Source: Bettongia penicillata ogilbyi (lineage: Eukaryota; Chordata; Mammalia; Diprotodontia; Potoroidae). From it: a DNA stretch of 64,000 nucleotides. Every line of letters starts with the position of its first letter. Position 1 is the first letter of the stretch. Below are positions 36,246-49,559 of this stretch, one piece after another. The translations under genes were made by a program, and so were the position numbers. The DNA is taken from NCBI GenBank assembly GCA_023548195.1, contig JAJHZJ010000751.1:2112501-2176500 (forward strand), written 5' to 3'. Under the pieces are notes generated by a model. It saw only the letters and a list, made by a program, of their open reading frames with translations, was not told the origin of the DNA and ran no database searches.

Positions 36246-36455
36246 TACAAAGATGGCGTTCACGAGTTACTCCTCACTGTCATCACCTGGGTGGGAATTG
36301 TCATCTCCCTTGTTTGCCTAGCCATTTGCATCTTCACTTTCTGCTTCTTCCGCGGTCTACAGAGTGATCGTAACACAATTCACAAGAATCTCTGCATCAA
36401 TCTTTTCATTGCCGAATTCATTTTCCTAATAGGCATTGATAAGACTGAATACACG
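36246..36455 (+). CDS. ADGRL2: ADGRL2 exon: transmembrane helices 1 and 2
   Basis: A 210-nt exon (70 codons, phase 0 at both ends) with acceptor TCTCTTGCAG and donor GTAAGC. It begins [20 protein letters not shown], the end of the Stachel linker and TM1. It passes through a Cys- and Phe-rich TM1 end ([10 protein letters not shown]), intracellular loop 1 ([11 protein letters not shown]) and TM2 ([16 protein letters not shown]), and ends DKTEYT in extracellular loop 1. RNTIHKNL is the typical class B2 loop-TM2 motif. The end reads DKTEYT where I recall DKTKYA in human, a charge change in loop 1; treat this as recall only. Confidence 0.97.
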
Positions 36456-37493
36456 GTAAGCTACCCCTGTGCCTATTGATCATCATTTTCAGAAAATGGC
36501 TTTTTGATTTTGATGTGAATTTAAATATGACATTGCCCCCAAGCTATCAACCCACACTGTATCTCTGATGGGGGAACCAATAGGAGGAAAGTTTGACATA
36601 GATCAAGACAGACAAGTTAATGATATTTTCATGCTTTGAAAATATCAGCCCATCCTGCCTCTTTCTCCCCAACAGCACGCGAGAGTGTTTGCCTGTTTGA
36701 GAAACATACTTTGTTATTAAGTCAGATGATTTGGATAGGACAGATTTGATTAGTTCTGAAATAAAAAGAGATCTTCTTTAACAAACTCTTGCCTTCTTTA
36801 CACCAAAGGCTGTATCCAGAGATGATTCCTGGAGGTTTACCTGTCACTGTGTAATCCGTGACACAGCCTGAATTTTAAAATTTGGTGGTTATTTCATTGT
36901 GTCTTCACCTGGACAAAGGTGAAACTAAGTTGGCTACACATCTGACAGCCGAACTTCTTCACATAGTAAAAGCTGAGGTATTTGTCATTTAAAGCACATA
37001 GAGAGACTCCTGGCTGCTGCACAGAATTTCAACCAGAAGCTATAAATAATATATCTGGAACCAACTGTTCTATCTAGCCTCATGGACCAAATCCACTACA
37101 AGCTTGTTCTTGTAGAATTGTCAAGATTTTTCATAATGTTAACAACATGCCACCATTGTAATTAAAGGATTACAGCCTCATTGAGTAGCCTGTTCTGTTA
37201 AAGAATGCACTGTAACTTTTACTACAATATCAAAAAGAAATGAGCACTTTTTGAAAATCACTGCAAGATTCAACACTAATATTAAAATTTCAGTCATGCT
37301 GTTCACTTATGGCTTTGAAAATGTTAGGACCCCACAAATAGAATTTCATAGTGGATCACAGAATGTTTGCCTATTTGTTTGCAGCAATGTGTAGTGTTAC
37401 CTGATTTTTAAGAGTAAATTGTGCAGTTTCCCAGCTAACCTTATCCATTTTTGAAGCAAGGCATTGCTGTTGACACTCAGCCTTTCTTTGCAG
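36456..37493 (+). other. ADGRL2: Intron between TM2 and TM3 exons (1.0 kb)
   Basis: Unique sequence with no recognised repeat, RNA or ORF. Confidence 0.55.
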
Positions 37494-37714
37494 ATCGCAT
37501 GCCCAATATTTGCAGGCCTCTTACACTTTTTCTTCCTGGCTGCCTTTGCTTGGATGTGCCTAGAAGGTGTCCAGCTCTATCTAATGCTTGTAGAAGTGTT
37601 TGAGAGCGAATATTCAAGAAAGAAGTACTACTATGTTGCTGGCTACCTCCTCCCTGCCACGGTAGTTGGTGTCTCAGCAGCCATTGACTACAAGAGCTAT
37701 GGAACAGAGAAGGC
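37494..37714 (+). CDS. ADGRL2: ADGRL2 exon: transmembrane helices 3 and 4
   Basis: A 221-nt exon with acceptor CTTTCTTTGCAG and donor GTGAGT, phase 0 in and phase 2 out. It encodes [20 protein letters not shown], then [16 protein letters not shown] (TM3, with the conserved Cys at its extracellular end and the class B-type EGVQLYLML motif), the second intracellular loop ([10 protein letters not shown]) and TM4 ([20 protein letters not shown]), followed by KSYGTEKA. The TM3 cysteine is expected to pair with the Cys-Trp of loop 2 in the next exon. The sequence is nearly invariant in latrophilins. Confidence 0.97.
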
Positions 37715-39059
37715 GTGAGTAATTGAAAGTGACCTAAGTGTTTTTCAAATGAATAATTTTTTTAAAGCCTGTTAGCTGTCACTGAGGGTCCTTGACAGAG
37801 TAAAATAGCCTCTGAAAGCTTTATTGGGAAGAGAATGGCCATGCTGTACACAGATTATAATCAAGTCTTTTGTAATTTTCTAGGTTCAGAGAATTTCCAG
37901 TCTGGGAGAGGCGGTTTCTAAATTATGGTCTTTCTTTTTTAACACAAAAGATTGACCTGAAACAAATTGAAAAAGTAAATAACTTTTTGGTCTAAAATAG
38001 ATATTAAGTAAAAAAAATTTTTTTTTAGGTTAAAGTGCCTGACAGGCTTACCCGCTCAGTTTTAAGCTAATGCTTCATTAGTTGCCTTTGCTCAACTGCC
38101 CCTCTGGCTAGCTCTCACACTGAATGATGACAGAAGAACATTCTATCCCATATGATGTTTTGCTTTGATAATATTTTGTCAGGCAATTTGAACAGGATTA
38201 AAATTAGCCCCTGCCTTTTATTTATAAAAAAATAGAGATATTTATAGAAAGTGACAGAAGGTAGACGTAGACATGTTTCCAAGGATTTGAGTTGCTAGAG
38301 GCATGAATTTGCCTCCCTATACTGTTTATTTTCTCCTTTGATAAAATGAGTTGCATTATGGAAAGATGCGAAGGACCGCAAGAGAGCTGCTTGATTTTGC
38401 AAATGAGGAAAGAAACAAAAGCATTTCGGTGGAGAGGCAGCAAAACTGGGAAGCAGGAAGTCAGATCGGCTCTGCCTCCTTGACTTGGATCCCATCCGCG
38501 TGGAATGCTTTCCCTTCGGTCCCTTTCCCTTCCCGATTGAGTCATTTTATTTATGTCACACTGTTTTGCAACAGAACATGACATCTGAGCATTTTCTGTC
38601 TGTTCTGTTCCATGGGGATAAGCACTTTACTTGAGATAGATAAAGATAAAAGGCAAATTTTGAAGATTACACAGGGAAGTGGAGAAATATCAAATGGGTT
38701 TTTGATGTTGAAGTTCATAGCGTCTTTAGTAAAGCCTGAAATCTTAAAGTGGACAGAGGGCTTTCTTTTGTAGTTCTTATTGCTCTGTTTTCCCCAATAA
38801 TGGGGAAATTATTCTTGCATTATCATACAGGAAGGGAATCAGCCTTAACAGAAGCTCAGCAAGTATTTAAAATACTCCTCACTCAATAAAATGCTTTGTT
38901 AGGCACGAAACAAAGGCTGCATTTTTGTCATCTTTGCTTACTCTGTATTTACAAAGTCACGTCTAGAAGTAGCGTTATTCTCAAAATAACATTTTCTTGT
39001 TTGAAACATTTGAGGAGCCAGAGAAACATTGTGTAACTTACATTCTCTCTTTCTCTCAG
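37715..39059 (+). other. ADGRL2: Intron between TM4 and extracellular loop 2 exons (1.3 kb)
   Basis: No transposon recognised. About 38340-38585 has balanced composition with CpGs and overlapping ORFs on both strands, none with a known domain; it is a candidate conserved noncoding block. A T-rich run lies at about 38010-38028. Confidence 0.55.
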
Positions 39060-39126
39060 TTGCTGGCTTCATGTAGATAACTCTTTTATCTGGAGCTTCA
39101 TCGGACCTGTTACCTTTATCATTATG
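39060..39126 (+). CDS. ADGRL2: ADGRL2 exon: extracellular loop 2 and start of TM5
   Basis: A 67-nt exon with acceptor TTTCTCTCAG and donor GTAAGG. It completes an alanine with the previous exon and reads [20 protein letters not shown] plus IM, ending phase 0. CW is the conserved second-loop cysteine and tryptophan of class B GPCRs, disulfide-bonded to the top of TM3. [14 protein letters not shown] is the first half of TM5. The helix is completed 16.5 kb downstream in the exon beginning [13 protein letters not shown]. The exon is too short to stand out as an ORF and was placed by frame and splice sites. Confidence 0.95.
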
Positions 39127-41325
39127 GTAAGGATGCTTACCTCCTCCTCATCCACCTACTCCCCTCCAACCCTTCCCTCCTTCTTGCTATAGGAATGATG
39201 CTTTGCATTGAATCATCAATTCATTGTCAGACACATTTTTAAGAGTTTTTAATTTTGTGCATCTGTGGCTTAATACTGTATACCTTTTAAAACAAATAGG
39301 AGTCATCATTGTATCCCACATATTCAAATAACTACTAAATTTCCTTATGTTTGAAAGGTATTCTCTTTGTAGACATCTATCCTTTTTTTCCATCTCCATC
39401 TTGGTAGTAGAAAAACTAATTAATCACACATATTACACATGTAGATACATATGTAAACACATATCTAAGTATACTATCAGAGCCATTTGGATCAGTGTGG
39501 CACATATGGAAACTAATTTTGTTGTGAAACAGAACAAACCAGGTATACATTTTAATTAGTCTTTTGGCCAAAGATAAACTTTTAGGAATGCTTCCTCCTT
39601 AGGATAACCCTCCTTATTTTATCTTAAGAAAAATTCACAGATCCCTTAAACTCTTATACCAATGCTGCTGCACCAAGAGAGCAGAAAAAGGGAAAAAGGG
39701 TAAATATAAAATTTATGTTTCCTATTAATGTTGGAGCTTTTAAAATCAAGTGGTTCCTCTAGATGAACATCTTTAGTGTCAGTTTCTTTTTGATTGTGTA
39801 AGGAGATTATGGAAAAGGGTTAAGAATACTTAGTAAAATACTTATTATATGAAAAATACATTTTGCATATAGAATAATTTCTGAATACATTAGTAAAACA
39901 TTTACTTTTCACATTTTTATCAGGGTGAAGAGAAAGGAAAATCTTGAATTTTTAAGTCATTTTATATATGGAATCATATGAAGTTAAAATTCTTTCATGC
40001 TTTTAAAACTATATGTTTTTGTATTCCTTATCTAACTTTGACTAATAAGAAAACTTTTTTTTTAAAACTTCCTCCTTTTATTCATTCCATATTTAGAAAG
40101 AGACACAAATTGGCAAAGACATATAAGCAAACTATCTCAATTTGTATATTTAAATTTTAGATTTCATCTCTGTATTTGGCATTGTGGAGATTCAGTCTCT
40201 CCTTAGTGGTATAAAAAGAAATGAAAATTATTTTGAATATTTTTAATTTAAGGAAGGGGGTATATTGAGAGTTATGAGTTATGTAGAAACAAAATATATT
40301 AATAAAATTGCTGATTTTAATTGATAGAGGGGGTATTGTTGCATGATCTCCAAGGTATTAAACCTATCAATATAAATTCCTATTTTAAAGAGAAGGAAAC
40401 TGAGGCCCAGGGAGGTTTAATTATATGCCTAATTAGACAGTTAAATATCATGTCAGAATCCTTGATTTAAAAAAAAAGCCATGAGTTAACTTTATCAGAT
40501 AACAAGCTATGTGAATATCAAATTCTCTTACAAGAGGAAAAAAATACCACATAAATTATGTCTTTGGAAGTCATTTCTCTGGGCCAAGTTTTCAACAGTA
40601 TTTTTCTTGAACAGCATAACAGCATTAAAGTTAGGTCTTTTCTGAAATTAATTTAATTTGGTATAATTTCTCAAAATTCCTTGGAATGGAAGTCAGAAAC
40701 CTGATTTGCCGCAAACGTCATACATGCCCTTGAGAAGTTACTTCATGTCTCTGGTCCTCCATTTTCTCATCTACAAAAAGAGGAAGTTATTCCGTGTCAC
40801 CTAGGAAGTTTAGTGAATCCATAACTGTACAGTAAAATGAAAAGAATCTCAGGCACAAAATAAAATGATTTGAAGTCATGAACGTTTTAATTAAAATATG
40901 TTAACCTGGTGGAATAGAACACATAAAATATAACATTGAAACTGACTTCATTTAATTAGTGTATAGCCTTACGAAATCAAAGAATTGAAAACTGAAAGGG
41001 ACTTTTTAACTATTACCATCTAGGCCACTCTATATGAGAAGAATCTCTGCTAAAACCCGGAAATATAGTCATTGAGATATATTAAATACATACGCTTACA
41101 GAACTACGTGCTGTAACGTGTTCTTAACCGTAAACAGACACACAGATTTTATATATATAGTATATATGCAGATACATATGCATATATAATGTCCTATATT
41201 TATTTATATATATATAATGTGTTTTATATTTGTATATAGTATGTATTCAACTGGAAAAATTTATTAGCAATTTGAACAACGCTTCAGATATCTAGAATTT
41301 TCAAAGTTTTCTATCAACTTCACAT

Positions 41326-41533
41326 CAGAGGTGTCAAACATACTTCTAACCAATAGACAACATTCCTCAATGGGCCCAGAACCATATTAAAATGTAGCTA
41401 GAAAATATTTAACAAAATAAATAAAAATCCATTAGCATATAGATAATAATGTATGGTTTTCTAAATCAGTCTGCTCCTGCAGGAATTCTTACGTATGACT
41501 TAGGGACTCCTTTCTGTTCTAGTTTTACACCTC
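41326..41533 (+). mobile_element. Non-autonomous hAT-like DNA transposon, copy 2
   Basis: Begins CAGAGGTGTCAAAC and ends AGTTTTACACCTCA, an imperfect inverted terminal repeat. The interior (AATATTTAACAAAATAAATA, then a tract calling CAGTCTGCTCCTGCAGG) aligns with the copy at 2666-2872 in the same orientation, and the lengths agree (about 208 bp each). Confidence 0.55.
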
Positions 41534-44500
41534 ACATATATAAAAAGATATAAACAGAAGGCTGTCTGGATAATGCAGACAAACCAAAGACTTTCTTTCC
41601 TTTTGACAAAAGTAGTATCTAATATGATGTAGTGACATCCATAAAACTGTCTCCTTTGTGTTTTGTTTTTTTTTAATATCCTTAAACATACATACATACA
41701 AGAATAAATTTAGAATAAAACAAGACATCTGATCATGTAGATGTCCTATTTCTCCCTACCTCCCCCTCATTCTCCCCTCCCCCCCCAAAAAAGGCTATTA
41801 ATGTATGACCTGGGACTGGGCACTTAATTTCTGAGCCTCAGTTTCCTTCTCTGTAAAATGACAGGGTTGGGCTAGATGATTTCTGAGGTTCCTTCTGCCC
41901 TAGATTAATGATAAATAATTTGTTCCCAAAAATTGAATTAATAAAATGCCTTCACACCAAAAAAGGATTATATTAAGTAAATGAACATTATCTGTTCACA
42001 TACATTGTGTTTCGACTTGTCTTTGTGTTTCTGACAATAAATACTTGCTTTTAGAATGCTAAAAAAATTTTTCCTTTGGAGAGTTTGGCCTTGGGCATTG
42101 CTTAGGGCATTTATGTTCACACCTAACCAAGTCAGAGTAAGCATAGAGGTAAAGGATGTTTAATCATGTTGCCCATGTTCAGTTAGAGTCTGCTGTTTTT
42201 TATTGGCTGTGTCATTATTATCCTCTAGCAAATCATTTTGACTGAGATGTGAAAGGCCTTTAGAAGCAGTATTCCCAACTTCTCCCCCACCCAAAAATGT
42301 AACAGCAGGTAGCAATCACAGTACAGTTCCTGAGAGTAATTCTTTTCCTGCAATTGGTTTGCCCTCTAAGCGTCCCAGAACACAGCAAAACAGAAAGTAC
42401 AGTACTATATCTTGAGTATAACTGGAGAGGATCCCTGTTCTATGGTCGCATATTCATCATTGGTAGCACACACACAAAAAATAGCTTAATAGCCATAACC
42501 TGTCATCTATCCCTTATTTCTTTTTGTGCCATGGTATAGTGCTTGGTGTGATGCATCTCTTGCTCTTAGAGTAGGTGATAGATATTACCCTATTAGAAAA
42601 TATCACCTTCCCCTTTCCTCCTCTCTGAGTTTACCCTGTTCTACTTAGTCATGTTAAAATCAGTAAATGCTTTTAGATCCCAAGGATTCTCTGAAGAAAT
42701 GGAAGACTCTGAAGGAGACAAAACCTCCTGGCTTTTGCATTTCTATAGTATGATATGCCTATGGGCACCCAGGGTTATTATATCTATGAGAAAAGAGCAT
42801 GTAAGTAATGAGCGATGGGAAACCATTAGTATGCCTGAAATGGTTTAATGAAAGCTTGGATCATGACACGTCAGGAGCTGTTCTTATCATTTGGACAGCT
42901 CCATCTGCATCTTTAATAATTAATTCAGTTCAGTAAGAGTTCAGCTTGCACACTCATTTAGAAGTCTTCTTCAGAGAACCCCTCTCTGGCTGCCAGTCCC
43001 AGGGAGAAATCGGCTTCTGCATGGCTACCAGCAAAGATCTGCAGATCCAAGCACAGTTTGAGAGCTGCATTTGCCAGGTAGCAAAAGCTCGAGGGAGGGC
43101 AAAAAAGGTCAGAGCATGTGTGGTTCAGTGAGGTTACTTCAGAGGGGTGTTTCTATTCCTCTGTCTTATCATATCCATGTCAGCACTGCAGGCTGGGCAT
43201 GGTGAATTTTAAGCTGCTAAGCTCAGGCGTACGTGATTCAATTGAGCAGGCTGATGGCTAGAAAACAAACAGGGCTGTCCTATAATCTCTGGTCAGAAGA
43301 GCCCCTGGTCTTTTGACTTCTTTGTAACTCTTCTGTTCATGCACGCTTACAGTGGGTAAAATGGGGTAGAGCCAGCCAGCCAGTCAGTAGGGAAGCTTGA
43401 TCCTTACGGGGAGTTCTAATAAATTATGCTGACAGAGGTTATTTCAACAATAATTTGTGAAATTACAGGATTTCCTGAGGTTGCTGAGAGGTTCTTTTCA
43501 TTAAAATATGGGGAAAATATTTCTTCCTCCTGACTTTCTCTCACTTAGGTCCATATAGTTCGCTTCAGATAGGTAAGCAATCTATTTTTTAAATATTTGC
43601 ATGTTGATAGAATGTGCACATTTGTGGATAGTTGAAGTCTGTCCATAATTAGCTCACTGGTCTGCAAAGTTAACCAGGCAGATAGCTAAACATATAAAAT
43701 AACATCATAGGTGGCATCACTGGCTAAAGAGTTGTTAGGTTCTTCCAGTAACAGGGTGAGATGGAGAGGGAATCACAAACAAGCAGATCTGAACATCACC
43801 TAAAATGAGTAGGACAAGCTGCTTGCGACAAAAGGCATAATTAACTCTGTGAGTGGGGGGAGGGATGTATTTTGGATCCTAACCCACTGAAATGCATGCT
43901 TCTCATTTACAAGAACATTTATTTCCCCAGGAACATACATGCATATGATTAGCCTGAAAATACACATGTATTTTTGTAAGATTTGCTTGTGTATGTGCAT
44001 GTTCTCTTAATGAAATTATGGCTTTTAAGAAACAAGTGATTGTAAGTTATAAAGGACTTGAAATAGCACTACTGACTTAAGTAGTTTTTGTTATCTTTGC
44101 CGAGGAAGCAGAGGAGTTTTTCAAGTAACAGATTTTTTTCAACCCTTCCCTTCCACTCTTCTCTCTATCCCCAACCTTCAATAACATGAATGAATTAAAG
44201 TCAGGTCACACATGATGATCAACTGTAGTAGCTAGAGGGCTTTAGAGTTAAAAAGACCAGGGTTCCATTCTCCAAAATATATGTGTGACCCTGGCCAAGT
44301 CACTTTAAACTCTTAGCTAACTCTGAACAAGTGTAGAGTATTTCTGGATTAACAAGTCTCTAAACTGATGAAAAGACAGGTCTGGTCATTTTCCTCCCCA
44401 CCTGTACCCCTAAAGAAAAAGGGGGAGGGAAGCACACTAATTCATTAGAAAACAAAGCACTGTTGTGTTACTTGTCATTATCTATGCAAGTTATCCTTTT

Positions 44501-45129
44501 TAATCTGTAAATACAAAAAGTAGAGAATTGAGGAATCCTTTGACCACTTGTACTTTCTGTATTCTAAAAACAAGGGCAGTCATGACAACATTAACAGCCT
44601 CTTATAGAATGTTGATCCTGATTCATCTCATAGATCCTATATTTGATTCATTTTTCTCACGTTCTGTTCTTTGTACCCTTAGGTTGGTGCATGTGATTTT
44701 TATTAGATACGGTAATTTGTATTCTTGGAAGTCAGACTAAAAAAGAAAAAGAGCTGGAAGACAGGCATCAAAATAAGAATGGAGAAAGAATAGTCTGGAA
44801 GGAGTAGAGTTCTTAATTTTTTTTTTTTTGGTGCCATGAAGTCCATTCCTTTCTGAAAATAATCTTTTTAAAAATAATTGACAGTTACAAATAAAGATTT
44901 TTTTTTTCCCTGTCCAGTTTTATGGACTGTCCCTGAAATCTCTCCATGGGCCCCTTGGCATGTCTGTGTGGACTCCAAAGTTAAGAATCGCTGGTGTAGT
45001 GGAAAGAGAGCCAATAAAGGCTATGGTTTTTATTTGTTTTTTAACTCTAAACATTGGAGCATGGGAAATAAAACAGACCTTCAAAGTTTGATACCATTAC
45101 CATTTTTTAAGTACTGGTGACAGAGGTAT

Positions 45130-46860
45130 GGAACCCAGGAAAAATAAAATTAGGGAGGCTAGTAGGAGGAATAGAAAATGGATAAGACAAATGATCTGTA
45201 CAACTCTGATTTTGCTGTTTCTCTGCCAGGACTTAAAGGACAGAAGGCAAGTGGCTAATAGGGATCGATGCCTAAGAATCTCTAGGAGTAAAAGAAAACT
45301 TAGCTACACTCAAAGAGCTCAGGTTCTCCAAACCAGATAAACTTCACCAATGGAGACCAGTTGGTGGAGGTGACAGCCAAGCCATGGTCAGTGATGGAAA
45401 GATAATCGAATCATGTCTTGATAAAAATCATAACCACCAATCTTGGAGAATAAGATGGCTGTTGAAGTACTAGAAAAGGACAAATACTGCTTCGATTTTC
45501 AAACAGGAAGAGAGAGGAGTCTGAAATCTTGAAGTCAGTCTTACCTTGACTTAATGAAGTTCCTGGCAGAATTCTCTAGTGTATCGTGAGAGGGAAGGTT
45601 AAGAAATTGGTGATGAGAAAGAACTTTGCATGACTTTATCCAGATCAGATCATGCCAGACTGATAATGAACAATAATTGCTAGCTTTAAGGTTTATAAAG
45701 CGCCTTCATTTATTTTATATCCTTTGACCCGTATAGCCCTGTTAAATAGAGGCTGTTATTATCCCCATTTTTACAGATGAGAAAGCTGAGGTTGAGAGGT
45801 TAAGTGACTTGTCCGGGATCACATAGCTAGTGAATATCAGAAATTTGAACTCAGGTCTTCTTAACTTCAAATTCAGAATTATATTACATCTTTTTTTTTT
45901 TCACTAGATCAGTAGATTGGGAGATACTGTTCATATAGTTTGCCTATATTTTAGTGAAGCACCTTCCAAGCTTTAATATTATAATTGAGTGGCCAAAAAT
46001 AATTATTGATTATATTTAATATTTTAATTTACTTTTATTAATATAGAAATGTATTAAAATTTTAATATATTTATCATTAATATAATTTAATATATAGCCA
46101 AAAGTATTTAATGATTCATGATCATTGGAAGAAAGTTTCTACTGAACTGGCCCTAGGATCTGTGCTTGGCTCTGGGGTACTTAGTGTTTTTATCAGTGAC
46201 TTGGGTAAAGGTAAATGACAGATAGCACACTTACCAAATCTGCAAATGAAACCAATCTGGGAAGGACTGCTAACATATCTGGTGACAGGATCTAGGCAGA
46301 AGTAGACAGCCTTGTCCTTCAGGCAGAATTGAACATGATGGAATTTAAAAGAAATGCATGTATAGTCTTGAGATAGCATGATGTTGTAGAGAACTGATCT
46401 TAGAACCAAGAAGACCTCCATGATGCATATTGGCTGTGTCATCCTAGGCAAATTACTAAACCTCTTCAGAGCCCTGGGCAACTCTCTCATTTGGAGAGTA
46501 GAAGCAGGTCTACATTGCATTTGCTCCTGGGAAGTTCCCTATACTAATGAAATTACAAGTCTAGTATGCCTGTGGTCTTAAATTGGATTTAAAAAAGCAC
46601 TTTACCGGAGCAAGAGAGAAGAGGTATGGCCAGAAGTCAGTTTGCCTTAAGAATAGCCTTGACTGTTGTAGGGCATCAAAAGCTCAATATAGGTCAGCTG
46701 TATATTATGACAGCCAAAAAAGCCAGTACAATTTTGGATTGAATTCAGAAAAAAATAGTTTCCAGGACTAGGGAGGCAATACTCTGTATTAACTCTGCTT
46801 TGGTCCAACAACTTTTGGAACGTTATATTCAGTCTTGTGTACCACACCATTGATAAGATG
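45130..46860 (+). mobile_element. Decayed CR1/L3-type LINE reverse-transcriptase fragment with nested SINEs
   Basis: Three blocks in one orientation match degraded CR1/L3 reverse transcriptase: about 45530-45665 (remnant of the 'PVSLTSVPGKILE' and 'HGF..GRSC' region), about 46130-46330 (remnant of 'GSVLGPVLFNIFINDL' and the FADD box, now changed), and about 46640-46850 (remnant of 'YSALVRPHLEYCVQFW'). Many stops and frameshifts make it a fossil. It is interrupted by a minus-strand MIR at about 45675-45890 and a + strand CORE-SINE at about 46365-46570. Assignment is by recalled family motifs. Confidence 0.6.
46365..46570 (+). mobile_element. CORE-SINE nested in the LINE fossil
   Basis: GGCTGTGTCATCCTAGGCAA, then a CCCTGGGCAACTCTCTC segment and GGAAGTTCCCTATACTAATG match a marsupial CORE-SINE, inserted in the CR1/L3 fossil and splitting its reverse-transcriptase blocks. 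A reverse copy of the same tail occurs at about 49160-49290. Confidence 0.55.
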
Positions 46861-48929
46861 TTGAGTAGGGCAGGGAGTCAGAAGCAGTGCATTTGAATTT
46901 AGTTGTGCCACTTATTACCTGTGTGACCTTACAAAGTTACTTAATCTCTCTATCCTTAGTTCCCTCAACCATAAAATAGTGTGTCTGGATGGTAAGACCT
47001 GGAACGTTCATTTTAAGACTAAATCTCTATCATTCTGTGATTACAAGAAGGTTAAGAGTCTTGGGATTCTGGTGTCTTTCAATATTGTGTTTTTTCCATG
47101 TTTAAAATCATTTACTTTTTCTTCCAATAAATTTTTATTGACATTTTTTTAACTGTCACTTAATATTTCTCAGTGCATTCCTCAATATTCCTCTCTCAGA
47201 GGAACAACCCTTAGAAAAAGGCAGCAGAAAAGAGAGCAAACTAAACATTTATTAAGCACCTACCATGTGTCAGGCAACATGCCAAGCATCTAGAGAGAAA
47301 CAAAAGATACTCCCTGTGTTCATAGATCCCAAGTCTCAGTTAACACCCCACTTCTGCAAGAATCCTTTCCTAACCAACCAGCCCTCATGCCTTTCTTCTG
47401 TTGAATTTCTCCATTTTATCCTATTTGTATGGTTTGTACATAGCTTTTTGCATGTTGATTCCCCTATCAGAATGTGAAATCCTTTAGTACAAACTGTCCT
47501 TTTACCTTTTTCTGTATTCCCAGCAATTAGCACATGTCTGGCACATAGTAGGTGCTTAATAAGTATTTCCTGACCAGCTGACTGACTAAAAACTCATCCT
47601 GATTTCTAGGAAAAAGTCCTCATTTTAATTGTTAAAGTTTAATGGTTGAAATTAAATGTTACCTTCAGAAATATTCAGTTTGTCATTCAGATCTGCTCCT
47701 TTAAACACACTATGTGTATTTAGGCCAATTCTTTTTTCTTTCTATGTCAGATTGTCTCACTTTTCACATCTTTTTAAATTATAGGTATATTCATCTTTAC
47801 CCTAGTTTTTCTTGTTCTTTGAAGACAAGAATGATGCACAATGTCCTGCCTGATTGGACTTTTGCAAAATGGCATTATTATTGCCAAAAAAATACTCACT
47901 GCTCCCTTCAGGAACCATATAAAATCATGGAATTTGAGTTATAGTCAACCTTAGTGATCATTTCGTTACATTTCATCTTTATGTAATAGATGATGAAAAT
48001 TAAGGCTGATTTTTTTTCAACCAAAGTTTATTTTAAATCAAAATTTTTTCACCGTATCTCCTTAAAACAACTAATCTTGTTTCTAGAGGTGTTTCGCATT
48101 TCCAGTTTATAAAAAATATACTAGAGAGTACTTTACCATTGATATCACCAAATTACCATTTCATCTCAACAGATAAGCCATTTAAATTTAAACTCTTTAA
48201 AGACAGGGTCTGCACTTAGCACATTGCACAGTGTCCTTCATGTAGTGCGTGTATAAGAAATATAGGTGTAGTCTGTGTGTGTTTGTAGTATATATAGTAC
48301 AAGTATAATAAATGCTTATTTGATAGGATTGAAGTGGAATTATTCAGATCATTAAGTGGCACGAAAACATTTCCATCCATCTGGAAGGAATCCAGGGTAA
48401 AATATCATTCTACTTTGTACAGTATGACAGGGAAATATATAGTAGAGAACAGTTGAGGAACTTGAAAACAAGAATGCAAGAAATGATCCAGAGTTGTATT
48501 ACAGTTTAGCTTCCTGAGCTTATCATATGTGGAATGCTAGGGCATCCTGGCAGTTGGCAAACTAGGCAGCAGTCACAGATGAAGTTTTTTTTTTTAAACA
48601 ACCTTTTTAAAAATAGCATCTATTTCTTTAGGTCAAAAGCTACAAAACATAGCAGCTCTTCCTGCAAACTAAAGGAGTTAGATCTATGAGTGTATGCAAA
48701 CATTTTCCTTGTTTTCTGTCCCATTCCAAGGCACCTACAATCTTTAACTCCTTTTTTTATAGCTTAGTTCAAATTTGCTCTCCCATTAAGCTTTATTCAA
48801 TCTTTTCTTAAGGTGGATATGCACCAAATTAACTCCCTCACATTGCACCATATTTTCTATTCAAAAATAATAATGATAATAAGAACAGTACTTAAAGTTG
48901 GCAAAGTGCCTTAAATATAGCCTGCTAAA

Positions 48930-49150
48930 GACCTTAGCTTTAAAAGGCCAAGGTCTTTCATGGCATCTGGGGCCATCTCCAGTCATCCTGATGTGTGTCC
49001 GGCTACTGGATCCAGATGGCTATGGAGAGGAAAGTGAGGCAGGTGACTTTGCACAGCCCTTCCTCACTTAAATCCAATTCACTTACATGTCATGGGGTCA
49101 CCTCCATGATATCATGGTCCTCTTTGATAATAAAGAACAAACAAACACCA
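48930..49150 (+). mobile_element. Marsupial SINE fragment (tail half)
   Basis: AAAAGGCCAAGGTCTTTCAT, then CATCTCCAGTCATCCTGATG, and an ending near AATAAAGAACAAACAAACA match the 3' half of a widespread marsupial tRNA-derived SINE. The block CTCCAGTCAT.CTGATG and the GGATCCAGATGGCT segment are shared with the element at 53953-54270. Confidence 0.6.
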
Positions 49151-49559
49151 CCATATACTGGATATTTGAGTTCATTGGCGCAGGAACTGCCAAGTGAGGA
49201 AACTCCTTCTTCCTGTAGGGATTGGCACCTTCTCTGAAATTTGCAGTCTTGAAGTGTTGCCTAAGGCAATGAGAGGTCAACACAGATTTGTTCTGACTGA
49301 ACCATCTAGTGCATGTCAGAGGTGGGATTTGAACCCAAGGCTTCTTGGCTTTGGAGACCAATTCTCCATCCAGTTCACAAGGCAGCTTCTTGTATTTAGT
49401 TCTTACAACAATGCTGGGAGATAGGGACTGTTATGCTTCCTGTTTTACACATGAAGAAACAGGTTGATAAATGAGAAGTGACTTGCCCAAGGTCACATAC
49501 CAAGAAAGTTTCTGAGTCAAGATTTGAACTCTGGTCTTTGTGACCTCAAATCCATTGTT

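Noticed and set aside
46122..46520. 132-codon minus-strand ORF
   Set aside because: It is antisense to a decayed CR1/L3 reverse transcriptase plus a nested SINE, so it is not a host gene.
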